Source of the DNA: Desulfosporosinus sp. OT
GTDB taxonomy: Bacteria > Bacillota > Desulfitobacteriia > Desulfitobacteriales > Desulfitobacteriaceae
Length of the DNA stretch: 64,000 nucleotides
Assembly: GCF_000224515.1 (NCBI RefSeq)
Contig: NZ_AGAF01000053.1
Span: forward strand, 53,292 to 117,291
Direction: 5' to 3'
In this document: in pieces, positions 14,542 to 22,920 of the stretch
How positions within the stretch are numbered: the stretch's first letter is position 1
Layout: every line of letters starts with the position of its first letter
The notes under the pieces: generated by a model
What the model was told of the DNA's origin: nothing
The model's database searches: none
Seen by the model: the letters and a program-made list of their open reading frames with translations, nothing else
Position numbers and translations under genes: made by a program

Positions 14542-15796
14542 AATGCCGCTTTACCTCAAAACGCCACAGCTCCACTGATTCCTCTGGCAAAATTCCCGCT
14601 TTTTGTTTAGCAATACTGACTTGCTCGACGATGGTATCGATACCTTCTAAATGAGGGAGCAAAAGCCCAGTTTTCCTTCCGTGACGAACAACAACTCCAT
14701 ACCGCCAAGGATCTAAATCGTCTGTCCCCTCGATTTTCTCGAGTTCCCCGAGCACATCAACAGTAATACTCAAGGTATCCATTTCGTATGCTTGAACTGG
14801 CCGAAAGCGTGGGTCCCTAGTTCCTGCAGCAAGAGCATTATGTTGAATTTCTATAGCCAAGTTCTCCTGCCAGGGCTCGGTCGTTCCAATACAGCCGCGC
14901 AGTTGCCCATTCTGTTTTAGCGTTACAAAACATCCTCGCCGCACAGCAAACTCTGGAGAATCAGGAAAACGAGGTTGAGCAAGATCTTCATTATTCAAAT
15001 ACGCACTTAGGCAACGCCTCGCCCAAAGAGGTAAGGGGGATGAATGATACAGATCAGCCACCATATACCCTACACCAAAAGGACCCTCATAGGATAACAC
15101 TTCTGGAGCACCTTCTTTAGCCGCTAAGGCCAAACGCAGGCTCCTGTACCCACATTCGCCAGCTTTTTCGACTAGGTCAACTGGTAAACTAGTGAGCTTT
15201 TTCGTGTCTCCCTGAAGAGCTCTAACTATGGCCTGATCAAATTCCGGCCCCGCAGAATCAAATCCGTACGGCCCGTCTTCCTTCAAACGATGGGAGAGAT
15301 CCCCGCTGGCAACAAGCGCATAGCGTCCAGGCAGCTTATCCACGATTTGGCCTATACGTAAACCATATTCTTCCGGCCTCACCAAGGGCATCCCTAAAAG
15401 CACAACCTTCCCACTCCAGCCTGCTTTTTGTAAGAAATAGAGTGGCACCAGTGCACCATGATCCAAGGGTCCCTGTATAGGAACAATTCCCAACAACTCT
15501 TTCTGGAATTGTGCAATCACTGTAGTATCGCATGTAAATGAAATACCTAGCTGCCCAGCTCCAAATTTAGCGAAATTTCCTCGGACAACCTCCTCTGTCG
15601 AAAGTGTAATCCCATCCTTAATGAGCGGGGCATGAGGGGAGACCATAATCACTGTCTCAACCTCAGCTCGAACTAGACGACTCGAAATCTCTTGGTAAGC
15701 ATCTAAACTCGCCTGGCACTTGCTTTCTTCCCCCTTTCCGATCTCTGGGACGAGGATGGGTGGATGCGGCACAAATACAGTATAAACCAAGCCCAT
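14534..15796 (-). CDS. amrA: AmmeMemoRadiSam Memo-AMMECR1 fusion protein
   Basis: The 420-residue fusion has a Memo/LigB-like class III dioxygenase fold at about 1-250 (FVPHPPILVPEIG, VSPHAPL, SGDLSHRL) and an AMMECR1 domain at about 255-420 (FVTLKQNGQLRGCIGT, RDPRFRPV, LLLPHLEGID). The LRGCIG motif is the invariant patch of AMMECR1. Fusion of the two domains is a known form of the system. ATG follows AAGGAG. The gene leads a two-gene operon with the radical SAM enzyme. Confidence 0.92.
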   Translation of the reverse strand: MGLVYTVFVPHPPILVPEIGKGEESKCQASLDAYQEISSRLVRAEVETVIMVSPHAPLIKDGITLSTEEVVRGNFAKFGAGQLGISFTCDTTVIAQFQKELLGIVPIQGPLDHGALVPLYFLQKAGWSGKVVLLGMPLVRPEEYGLRIGQIVDKLPGRYALVASGDLSHRLKEDGPYGFDSAGPEFDQAIVRALQGDTKKLTSLPVDLVEKAGECGYRSLRLALAAKEGAPEVLSYEGPFGVGYMVADLYHSSPLPLWARRCLSAYLNNEDLAQPRFPDSPEFAVRRGCFVTLKQNGQLRGCIGTTEPWQENLAIEIQHNALAAGTRDPRFRPVQAYEMDTLSITVDVLGELEKIEGTDDLDPWRYGVVVRHGRKTGLLLPHLEGIDTIVEQVSIAKQKAGILPEESVELWRFEVKRHYE

Positions 15797-16020
15797 AAGC
15801 TAGCACTCCTTTTGATAGACTTAACATTACTATAGTTACCATAATCGCCACGAACATTCGAAGAATCAGGCTATCATCTTTCGTTCTTGCCTAGGCCACA
15901 GATATCCTGCCTTAACATAAACATTTATACGTAAATTTTACCAATGTACGTTCTCAATAGTTTCTTAAATTTTTTGCAGTTTTATTATTTTTGACAATCT
16001 TCCGAATAAGGGTGCTTCGT

Positions 16021-16260
16021 GTAAAGAAAACTTAGCTGGCGCCCGAAGACACCGTCTTCGCACGTATTATCCTTCTTGCAGCCTTAGCGAAGGCGGTCCC
16101 TTCTCGCCATCACGGCGCCTTGCCATCCATGGCGGCGCTCTAATCTCGAACGTCCTGTTCGAGCCATGGCTACTGGGACACTCGGCCATCCATGGCCAGC
16201 GACTGCCATAGTTACCCTTATGCTTAGAAAGTATATAACGAAGTTTATACTTTCTAATAG
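16021..16260 (+). repeat. dispersed repeat, copy B
   Basis: The ends match copy A at 6295-6430. The inner 130 bp are much richer in G+C than the surroundings and hold a chain of small hairpins (for example CGCCATCACGGCG, TCGAACGTCCTGTTCGA, GGCCATCCATGGCC). The right end is a perfect 10-bp hairpin, AGAAAGTATA (16226-16235) with 16246-16255. The 220 bases left of it (15797-16020) show nothing I can name. No open frame fits, so this looks like a nonautonomous mobile or structured repeat. Confidence 0.7.
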
Positions 16261-16271
16261 TACAAAAAAAG

Positions 16272-16304
16272 AGGATTATTCACCTATGAAGTAGTGAATA
16301 ATCC
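16272..16304 (-). terminator. terminator of tryptophanase gene
   Basis: A perfect 12-bp stem AGGATTATTCAC (16272-16283 with 16293-16304) ends on the minus strand in a run of seven T, 52 nt beyond the tryptophanase stop. Confidence 0.85.
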
Positions 16305-16356
16305 TTAAAATTTATCTGAGATTATTGAAACATAAGTTAATAGACAGGAATAAGTT

Positions 16357-17739
16357 TTAACCCTCAATAGGTTTAAGCTTGCAAAGAAAATGGCGAAGTA
16401 CTTTGGGTTCATAAGTAAATTCCAAACCTTTAATTTGCTCACGACGTTCCCAAATCGCTTCTAGGGCATCGACAACTACATCCATATGGCGGTCTGTATA
16501 AACGCGGCGTGGAATTGTCAAGCGCATGAACTCTACACCAGCTTTTTTTTGAATCCCTGTCTCAGGGTCACGGCCCAGTAACAGGGAACCTACCTCTACC
16601 GGGCGAACACCAGCCTCGAGATATAGTTCGTTACTAAGAGCTTGGGCCGGGAATTGATCTGCAGGAATATGAGGCAGGAATTTACCAGCATCCACAAAAA
16701 CGGCATGTCCACCGACAGGCCATTGGATGGGGATACCACGCTTACGCAGCTCATCACCTAAGTATTCCACTTGACCAATTCGACTTTCCAGATAATCAAT
16801 GTCTAAACCTTCAAACAAACCAACTGCTAAGCATTCCATATCACGACCAGAGAGCCCCCCGTAGGTTATAAATCCTTCCATAGGTACACAGCTCGTGCTC
16901 GCCTTTTGGTACATTTCTTCTTCATTTTTAATGCTAATCAACCCGCCCATGTTAACAATAGCGTCTTTCTTCGCACTCATCGTGAAGTAATCACCCATAT
17001 CATACATTTCCCTGACAATCTCTTGAATGCTCTTATTTTCATAACCAGGCTCGCGTTTCTTAATAAAATATGCATTCTCAGCAAAACGCGCGGAGTCAAT
17101 ATTGACTTTCAAGGCATATTTATCGGCGATTTTTCGTACCCCACGGAAATTTTCCATAGAAAGTGGCTGTCCGCCCGACGAGTTGCAAGTCACTGTGGCA
17201 ATAATAAATGCAATGTTTTCCGGGCCTTTTTCGATGATGAAATTCTCTAGTTTTTCTAAATCGAAGTTGCCCTTAAACGGATGCTCCTTCTCAGTATCAA
17301 AAGCATCCTCAATGACGAGGTTCACGGGAACCATACCGTTCATTTCGATATGAGCCATGGTCGTATCAAAATGCATATTTCCAAGGACAAATTGGCCGTT
17401 GTGATTCTTTAAATGAGGAAAAAGGACTTGTTCAGCCCCACGTCCTTGGTGCGTCGGAATAACATACTCATAACCGAAGATGTCTTTCACTGCATCTTTC
17501 ACTTTGAAGAAGGATTTACTTCCAGCATAGGACTCATCTCCCAGCATCAAAGCCGACCACTGTCTGTCACTCATAGCACCTGTGCCACTGTCGGTGAGAA
17601 GATCAATGTAAACGTCCTCTGCTTTTAACAGAAAGGGATTATACCCTGCTTCTTGAAGTTTTAGCAAACGCTCTTCACGTGAAATCATACGAATCGATTC
17701 AACCATTTTAATGCGATAAGGTTCTGCTTTTCTAGCCAC
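16357..17739 (-). CDS. tnaA: tryptophanase
   Basis: The 460-residue PLP lyase of the tryptophanase/tyrosine phenol-lyase family. PLP lysine is Lys258 in [23 protein letters not shown] (96-104) and [11 protein letters not shown] (215-225) are family hallmarks. Several features favour tryptophanase: [22 protein letters not shown], and Val instead of the substrate Arg of tyrosine phenol-lyase in GVRPVEVGS. It splits tryptophan into indole, ammonia and pyruvate through 2-aminoacrylate. The start is GTG behind GGGAGG. A -24/-12 promoter lies 140 nt upstream and a sigma-54 activator gene comes next, so induction by an aromatic amino acid is likely. Confidence 0.9.
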   Translation of the reverse strand: MARKAEPYRIKMVESIRMISREERLLKLQEAGYNPFLLKAEDVYIDLLTDSGTGAMSDRQWSALMLGDESYAGSKSFFKVKDAVKDIFGYEYVIPTHQGRGAEQVLFPHLKNHNGQFVLGNMHFDTTMAHIEMNGMVPVNLVIEDAFDTEKEHPFKGNFDLEKLENFIIEKGPENIAFIIATVTCNSSGGQPLSMENFRGVRKIADKYALKVNIDSARFAENAYFIKKREPGYENKSIQEIVREMYDMGDYFTMSAKKDAIVNMGGLISIKNEEEMYQKASTSCVPMEGFITYGGLSGRDMECLAVGLFEGLDIDYLESRIGQVEYLGDELRKRGIPIQWPVGGHAVFVDAGKFLPHIPADQFPAQALSNELYLEAGVRPVEVGSLLLGRDPETGIQKKAGVEFMRLTIPRRVYTDRHMDVVVDALEAIWERREQIKGLEFTYEPKVLRHFLCKLKPIEG

Positions 17740-17880
17740 TTATGACCATCCTCCCATGCTTGGATTATTTAGATTTTCGATTACTTAAAAACTTCTTCAA
17801 TCAGATCAAGGGCTGCAGTCATCTGAGAAGGGCGCTTTTTCCCATAGATTAGGCTTGAAATCAGCACATAACTAAATAAA

Positions 17881-17896
17881 TGCAATTTTTGTACCA
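17881..17896 (-). promoter_or_regulatory. sigma-54 promoter of tryptophanase
   Basis: On the minus strand TGGTACAAAAATTGCA has the invariant GG and GC exactly 10 nt apart, as sigma-54 requires. It lies about 140 nt before the tryptophanase start, next to an enhancer-binding activator gene. Confidence 0.75.
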
Positions 17897-17964
17897 TGCT
17901 TTTGAGTCCAACCAGAAAAGGCAGGAGCACGTTAATAGTCTATTTATAAATAAAACTGATAAGA

Positions 17965-18011
17965 AAAAGTGACAAATATTCTTATCACTGATAAAAATAA
18001 TTGTCACTTTT
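17965..18011 (-). terminator. terminator-like hairpin after activator gene
   Basis: AAAAGTGACAA (17965-17975) and TTGTCACTTTT (18001-18011) form a long-looped stem starting 7 nt after the activator's stop, with TTTTTC following on the minus strand. The loop holds a second palindrome TTATCACTGATAA. It may also serve as an activator site 70-115 nt upstream of the tryptophanase -24/-12 promoter. Confidence 0.5.
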
Positions 18012-18017
18012 CTAAAC

Positions 18018-19622
18018 TTAGTTATTCCCAATTCTATAACTCTTCATTTTGTTTAAAATCGTTGTATTGGAAACCCCCAATATTCTCCCTGCTTTTCTAG
18101 AAGACGAATGTTTTTCCAACACCCGCATAAGAACTTGTTTTTCAACCTCACTTACAATCTTCTTTAATGTAGGCCATTCTTGCTGGATTGGAATCTTAAT
18201 TTGGAGATCATCTTCACACCCTCCAGTATGTTGGTTTGGGATCAGTTCTGTCCACTCGTAGAAGAGTCGTGGCTCAATCTCGAAAGAATCCATGACATTA
18301 ATAATGCGTTCCAACGTATTTTCGAGCTGACGAACATTTCCCGGCCAAGGTTGGCTCATCAACAAGTCCATACTCTCCTTTGTTATATGGATCTCTGGTT
18401 TTCCCAATTTTTCTGAAATCTTGCGGGTGAGATGCTGGGCGATCAACGGAATATCTTCATAGCGTTCCCTTAGGGGAGGAATTCTCAACGGAATAACATT
18501 TAGTCGATAATAGAGGTCTTCCCGAAAGTCCCCCTTTTGGATCATTTCTTCCAGATTACGGTGTGTCGCCGCAATAATACGAACATCCACAGGAAACTCC
18601 TTTGTTCCTCCGACCCGGCGAATCATATTTTCCTGCAAAACCCGCAGTAGACGAACCTGAACGAGCGGCGGGATTTCTCCGATCTCATCCAAGAAGAGAG
18701 TTCCTTGATCCGCTTGCTCAAAAAGCCCCCTCTTCCCCCCTCTTGCCGCCCCCGTAAAAGATCCTTCTTCATATCCGAAGAGTTCACTTTCCAGCAAGCT
18801 GTCTGGTAAGGCCGCGCAATTGATCGGAATAAAGGGAGCCTGTGCCCGCGGACTCTCCATGTGAATGGCTCGCGCAAACAGCTCTTTCCCTGTCCCGCTT
18901 TCCCCGCGCAGTAAAATTATCGAGCTTCCTTTAGCAACCATTTTAGCGGTTTCCACAACCTGACGCATCTTCGCGCTCTGATATACAATCCTCTCGAAGG
19001 ACATCAATTGTTTTTTGCGGTCAACTTTGGAAATAATCTCTTCGACTTGACGAAAATCTTTCATCGTGGCAACCGCTCCGATAACCTGCCCCTTCGCATT
19101 GAGTACCGGAACACCTGTTGTTAAAAAATGAATGATCTGATTGCCTTTTTTAAATTCCCGTTCCTCGAGCTGGTAGGGCAGGCCGGTCTTCAGCGTTTCT
19201 AGAATAGGAGCGTTTTCCTGAAATAACGTCTCCGCGCTTAATCCGATTGCCTCCTCAGGTGAACAGCGGAAGATTTTACAGGCTACTTCATTAATCTGAA
19301 TGATTTCGCCCTCTTTATTAACAGCCACAATCCCTTCACCAACTGAGTTTAAAATTGTCCTTAACTCACGCTCTCGCTCTTCGTATGGCATCTGATCCCG
19401 CAAATATACCGAGAGAACTCCTCTAACCGCTCTCAAATCTTTTATTAGGCGTTGAACCTGTTCATCAGAAGTACAACGAAATTTGATTGACATACCCTGA
19501 GCCGGAATTACTTCCATCCCAATCTTATCAACCCTATTCTTTTCACAACCCTCAAAGATCTCCATTCCTAAACCTAAGCGGTCTTCAAAATCAATCTGGA
19601 CCACACGTTCAAGAAATCCCAT
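18018..19622 (-). CDS. sigma-54 activator, ACT-PAS-AAA+-Fis (TyrR-like)
   Basis: The 534-residue enhancer-binding protein has the TyrR order: an ACT-like domain (about 1-75), PAS (about 85-190), an AAA+ domain with Walker A GESGTGKE (240-247) and Walker B TLFLDEIGE, and a C-terminal Fis helix-turn-helix (SSRKAGRILGVSNTTILNKM). The sigma-54 contact loop is GSFTGA (287-292), one conservative change from GAFTGA. ACT domains in TyrR bind aromatic amino acids. It sits between tnaA and ridA, both with -24/-12 promoters, and probably activates both. ATG follows GAGGAGG. Confidence 0.9.
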   Translation of the reverse strand: MGFLERVVQIDFEDRLGLGMEIFEGCEKNRVDKIGMEVIPAQGMSIKFRCTSDEQVQRLIKDLRAVRGVLSVYLRDQMPYEERERELRTILNSVGEGIVAVNKEGEIIQINEVACKIFRCSPEEAIGLSAETLFQENAPILETLKTGLPYQLEEREFKKGNQIIHFLTTGVPVLNAKGQVIGAVATMKDFRQVEEIISKVDRKKQLMSFERIVYQSAKMRQVVETAKMVAKGSSIILLRGESGTGKELFARAIHMESPRAQAPFIPINCAALPDSLLESELFGYEEGSFTGAARGGKRGLFEQADQGTLFLDEIGEIPPLVQVRLLRVLQENMIRRVGGTKEFPVDVRIIAATHRNLEEMIQKGDFREDLYYRLNVIPLRIPPLRERYEDIPLIAQHLTRKISEKLGKPEIHITKESMDLLMSQPWPGNVRQLENTLERIINVMDSFEIEPRLFYEWTELIPNQHTGGCEDDLQIKIPIQQEWPTLKKIVSEVEKQVLMRVLEKHSSSRKAGRILGVSNTTILNKMKSYRIGNN

Positions 19623-19784
19623 GGGTAACCTCCTCTAAGAAAATCTATTCAAGTTGAAAAATGTTGTAATCTATTTAATCCTGTCACTAAATTATATCAT
19701 GATTATGTACCATGAACCCAGAATTCCAATTTTTTGCTTGGTTCATTCACGAGGAATCAGTTATACTTAAATTAGTTTGCGTCA

Positions 19785-19800
19785 TGGCATAAAGATTGCA
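19785..19800 (+). promoter_or_regulatory. sigma-54 promoter of ridA
   Basis: TGGCATAAAGATTGCA has GG and GC exactly 10 nt apart and lies 32 nt before the ridA start. Upstream, toward the activator gene, are 160 nt in which activator sites could lie. Confidence 0.72.
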
Positions 19801-19831
19801 TGACGAATTTCAAGAAGGTAGGTAGATAACC

Positions 19832-20212
19832 ATGAATAAACAAACCGTCAGTACTCCCAATGCGCCCGCGGCCATTGGCCCTTATTCTCAAGGGGTTAAG
19901 TTTGGAAATTTAATTTTCACTTCCGGGCAGCTCCCTCTGAACCCCCAAAATGGAGAATTGGTCGCTGATATAGAGGGAGCAACCAAACAGTCCTTAGATA
20001 ATATCAAGGCGATTTTAGAATCTGCAGGGACGTCCATGGATAAAATTGTTAAGACTGTGGTTTTTCTAAGAGACATGAATGACTTTGCTGCAATGAACGC
20101 CATATACGCTACGTATTTCCCTAGTAACCCACCAGCTCGTTCTGCTGTACAAGTCGCTCGATTACCTAAGGACGCCATTCTTGAAATTGAAGCGATTGCT
20201 CTCGCTGAATAA
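19832..20212 (+). CDS. ridA: RidA family enamine/imine deaminase
   Basis: The 126-residue YjgF/RidA protein has IGPYSQ (17-22), GQLPLNPQNGELV and the active-site arginine in PPARSAVQVARLPKD. RidA proteins hydrolyse 2-aminoacrylate and related imines released by PLP lyases before they poison enzymes. Tryptophanase, encoded across the activator gene, makes exactly this intermediate. The two genes share a sigma-54 promoter type, so a common regulon is likely. AGAAGGTAGG precedes the ATG. Confidence 0.93.
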   Translation: MNKQTVSTPNAPAAIGPYSQGVKFGNLIFTSGQLPLNPQNGELVADIEGATKQSLDNIKAILESAGTSMDKIVKTVVFLRDMNDFAAMNAIYATYFPSNPPARSAVQVARLPKDAILEIEAIALAE

Positions 20213-20255
20213 TGAAATGAAAAAGGATCCATCATGGATCCTTTTTCATTTCATT
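20211..20255. terminator. perfect 22-bp inverted-repeat terminator
   Basis: Arms 20211-20232 and 20234-20255 are exact complements around one base, and the stem begins inside the ridA stop codon. AAAAAGGATCCAT with ATGGATCCTTTTT forms the core. It ends ridA and may also stop leftward transcription of the nicotinate operon. Confidence 0.85.
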
Positions 20256-20342
20256 ATTCTAGAACTCAAACTGTTTGTTTATAAACTAAATAGTTTTTCG
20301 TATGACAAAAAAGTAGGCTTACTATCACTGGCCTTGCCTCAG

Positions 20343-21161
20343 TTATCTTCGGGTACCTATCTCAACAAGGTTTTCGGCTAAACTAACAATCTGCCCGAGG
20401 GCTAAGGACAACTCGGCAGCCGCATAGGCTTGAGACTCTGTAACTGTTCCCAGTTGACCTATCGCTTCGATCAGGTTAAGAACGGAAATTTGAACAGTTT
20501 CCAGATCATTTTCAATTTCCGTTGTCGAGACTCTTGTCGATTCGGAGAGTTTCCGAACTTCATCAGCGACAACTGAAAATCCCCGACCGAATTTGCCCGC
20601 CCTGGCCGCCTCGATAGACGCGTTCAGTCCAAGGACATTAGTCTGCATAGAAATCTTATGAATTTCATCCTTTACTTTACCTGTATGTTCAATCTCTCGA
20701 AGAGCACGGGTGGTCTCACTCTCCATATGTCTCACCGTGCCCGCAAGTTCTTCCGATGAAGCGGAAAGGTTTTCGGCAGAAGCGGATATTTCTTCAACTG
20801 CTGACAAAATATTCTGACCGGCGTCGGTCAATGTATCATACTTAGCGACTGAAATGTCAATCATAGCACACCCAACAACAATACCGTTTTCCTTGATTGG
20901 ATAACCTATTCCCACATAGGGAATGCCTAAAACCTCTTTAGGTACACGCTTCACAATCCGTTTCCCAGTAAGAATGGCTTCTTCAGATATTCCGCCTCTT
21001 GGCAAGGGATCGCCCGCTTTGATTTTCATGTTCAGGTTAGTACTCGGATACCAGGCTAACACTTTTTCAGTATCTAGAATACATACCGCTACTTCCTCAT
21101 CAAAGAGTTGTTGCAACTCACCAGCCACTTCTAAAAAGGCCTCGAGCTTCACTAACTTCAC
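20343..21161 (-). CDS. soluble methyl-accepting chemotaxis-type protein
   Basis: The 272-residue protein has no membrane segment. Residues about 1-115 form a small sensor domain ([36 protein letters not shown]). Residues about 120-255 are an MCP signalling module with the hairpin tip [20 protein letters not shown] and [11 protein letters not shown]. It is the last gene of the nicotinate operon and overlaps the YqeB-type gene by 44 bp. A cytoplasmic receptor sensing the pathway or cell energy is plausible. The start is GTG; a second GTG three codons on has the better-spaced ribosome site. Confidence 0.8.
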   Translation of the reverse strand: MKLVKLEAFLEVAGELQQLFDEEVAVCILDTEKVLAWYPSTNLNMKIKAGDPLPRGGISEEAILTGKRIVKRVPKEVLGIPYVGIGYPIKENGIVVGCAMIDISVAKYDTLTDAGQNILSAVEEISASAENLSASSEELAGTVRHMESETTRALREIEHTGKVKDEIHKISMQTNVLGLNASIEAARAGKFGRGFSVVADEVRKLSESTRVSTTEIENDLETVQISVLNLIEAIGQLGTVTESQAYAAAELSLALGQIVSLAENLVEIGTRR

Positions 21162-22014
21162 CTCTCAGTCTCTTCTCACTTCCCCGCCCCATTGCGTGAG
21201 CATCAGTAGTATAGCTATTATCGGAGAACAACATCAAAGCCTCAAGAACCCCACCACCAACAGCTCTTGCCTTATCTGAGATCGTGAAACAGTGTTCCTT
21301 CACTCCCCGAGGATCGATGTCTCCAACCTTGGTTCCTGTCTCTACAGTCAACCCATCGTGTAAAATCCCTCGTAATACGCCACTGATATTTGCTCGAATT
21401 TCCGAGCTGCCGACGAAAGCGACTAACTCATCTGCTTGTACAAAATCACTGATTTGCCGGCATCCTTTGTAAGAGCCTGAAGCAGGGGCATATAAAACCC
21501 GTTTGCTTGCATGACCATCAATGACACCGGGGATGGACGTATTCGAGGCAGCAGTACCACTCGTAATAACACGCCCCAAATGGTGACCTCGTTTAGTTTC
21601 AATAACTGCGTGAACATCCTGCCCGACTGTAAACCCTGGTCCTATCCCGATTACAATGGGCGCATCCGTCAACTGGGTTCCTAAATTTCTTTTCGCGATA
21701 ATTGCATCAACGACTGCCAGCGGTTTAATCTTATTGATGATCTGCGCCTTAGTATCAATGATAATTGGTATAAAGCCCATTTTTAGAATCTGATACGCTT
21801 GTTGGTCATTTGATACCAGTTGAGCTCTAACGTTCTCAACCACAGTCACTTTAGAATAGACCGCTTCTGCAAAAGAGACAGTTCTTCTTATAGCCGTGGG
21901 CTGAGGAACTTCAGTGATCACAACTTTGAAACCGGCCCGCCAAATCCGATGAATAATCCCTGTCGCTAGGTCGCCACCACCCCGAACCACAACCAAGTTC
22001 TTCATCAAATCCAT
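21118..22014 (-). CDS. yqeB: YqeB-type Se-dependent Mo hydroxylase accessory protein
   Basis: About 298 residues of the EF2563/YqeB family: an N-terminal [25 protein letters not shown] (Rossmann-like), [25 protein letters not shown] in the middle and [26 protein letters not shown] near the end. The family travels with selenium-dependent molybdenum hydroxylases. Nicotinate dehydrogenase of Eubacterium barkeri is such a labile-selenium enzyme, so its place in this operon is telling. The start MDLMKN was chosen for AAGGAC just upstream; a longer TTG-initiated frame overlaps the previous gene. Confidence 0.85.
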   Translation of the reverse strand: MDLMKNLVVVRGGGDLATGIIHRIWRAGFKVVITEVPQPTAIRRTVSFAEAVYSKVTVVENVRAQLVSNDQQAYQILKMGFIPIIIDTKAQIINKIKPLAVVDAIIAKRNLGTQLTDAPIVIGIGPGFTVGQDVHAVIETKRGHHLGRVITSGTAASNTSIPGVIDGHASKRVLYAPASGSYKGCRQISDFVQADELVAFVGSSEIRANISGVLRGILHDGLTVETGTKVGDIDPRGVKEHCFTISDKARAVGGGVLEALMLFSDNSYTTDAHAMGRGSEKRLRGEVSEARGLFRSGW

Positions 22015-22033
22015 CCCGTCCTTAAATCCATCT

Positions 22034-22900
22034 TCAACCAATTACATATTTCGCTTCTAACTCACGAATTTCCATCAAACCAATTAGTTCATTAAATTCT
22101 GGAAATGGAATCATTTTTGACATTAAGTTTTTAGTGGTTCCTGTTTTCATGAGTTCTTCCATTAAATTCTTCATAGCTTGTGCCACCATGTACGTTGAAG
22201 ACGTCGGGAAGATGACCAGATCATACCCTAGTTTTTCTAATTCTCGAGCCGATAACAGAGGAGTACGTCCACCTTCTACCATATTTGCTAACACCGGAAC
22301 GTTAAAGCCGGATGTTATTCTCTTCATCTCTTCGACTGACTCTGGGGATTCAACAAAAATCACATCCGCCCCTGCTTCTTCATAAGCTTTAGCACGACGG
22401 ATAGCCTCGTCAATTCCATGAATAGTTCGGGCATCCGTTCGCGCAATGATTACGAAATCAGAATTTCTTCTCGCTTCGACTGCCGCCCGGATTTTGCCCA
22501 CCATTTCTGCCATGGGAATGACTTGACGTCCTGTCATGTGTCCACACTTTTTAGGTGCCACTTGGTCTTCTAATTGTATAGCGGCTACCCCAGCCATTTC
22601 ATATTGACGCACTGTTCTCATAACATTAATAGCATTTCCGAATCCCGTGTCCCCATCAGCTATGACCGGAACATCTACGGCACTGGCAAAATTGTTGGCC
22701 CGAGCCAACATCTCACTCATTGTCAATAATCCAACGTCTGCTGTACCCAAATGGCTTGCTGCTTGGCCATAGCCTGTCATGTAAACGGCCTGAAAACCGG
22801 TTTTCTCTATGATCTTGGCGGTTAAGACATCATGTGCCCCAGGAACAACTAAAATTTCTTGATCTGCCAATAAATCCCTCAACACTTTACCTTTATTCAT
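22034..22900 (-). CDS. dml: 2,3-dimethylmalate lyase (isocitrate lyase family)
   Basis: The 288-residue barrel enzyme of the isocitrate lyase/PEP mutase superfamily. Metal and substrate residues are seen in IADGDTGFGNAINV and LEDQVAPKKCGH, where the KKCGH motif is the lyase signature. IARTDAR and FVESPES follow. Methylisocitrate lyase is the close relative. The surrounding nicotinate genes make dimethylmalate lyase, which gives propionate and pyruvate, the specific call. The ATG at MNKGKVLRD was chosen because AAGGAG lies before it; an upstream TTG overlaps the ribosome site and the glmL-like stop. Confidence 0.85.
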   Translation of the reverse strand: MNKGKVLRDLLADQEILVVPGAHDVLTAKIIEKTGFQAVYMTGYGQAASHLGTADVGLLTMSEMLARANNFASAVDVPVIADGDTGFGNAINVMRTVRQYEMAGVAAIQLEDQVAPKKCGHMTGRQVIPMAEMVGKIRAAVEARRNSDFVIIARTDARTIHGIDEAIRRAKAYEEAGADVIFVESPESVEEMKRITSGFNVPVLANMVEGGRTPLLSARELEKLGYDLVIFPTSSTYMVAQAMKNLMEELMKTGTTKNLMSKMIPFPEFNELIGLMEIRELEAKYVIG

Positions 22901-22920
22901 AATGATGATTAGCTCCTTAT

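Noticed and set aside
16357-17739. Tyrosine phenol-lyase instead of tryptophanase
   Set aside because: The substrate-binding Arg of tyrosine phenol-lyase is Val here, and the GSLLLGRDP and [12 protein letters not shown] words match tryptophanase.
17965-18011. Certain TyrR box pair
   Set aside because: The arms (AAAAGTGACAA) do not fit the TGTAAA-N6-TTTACA consensus, and the location directly behind a stop codon suits a terminator.
22034-22900. Methylisocitrate lyase of the methylcitrate cycle
   Set aside because: No prpC or prpD genes are near, and all neighbours belong to nicotinate breakdown; the family alone does not separate the two.
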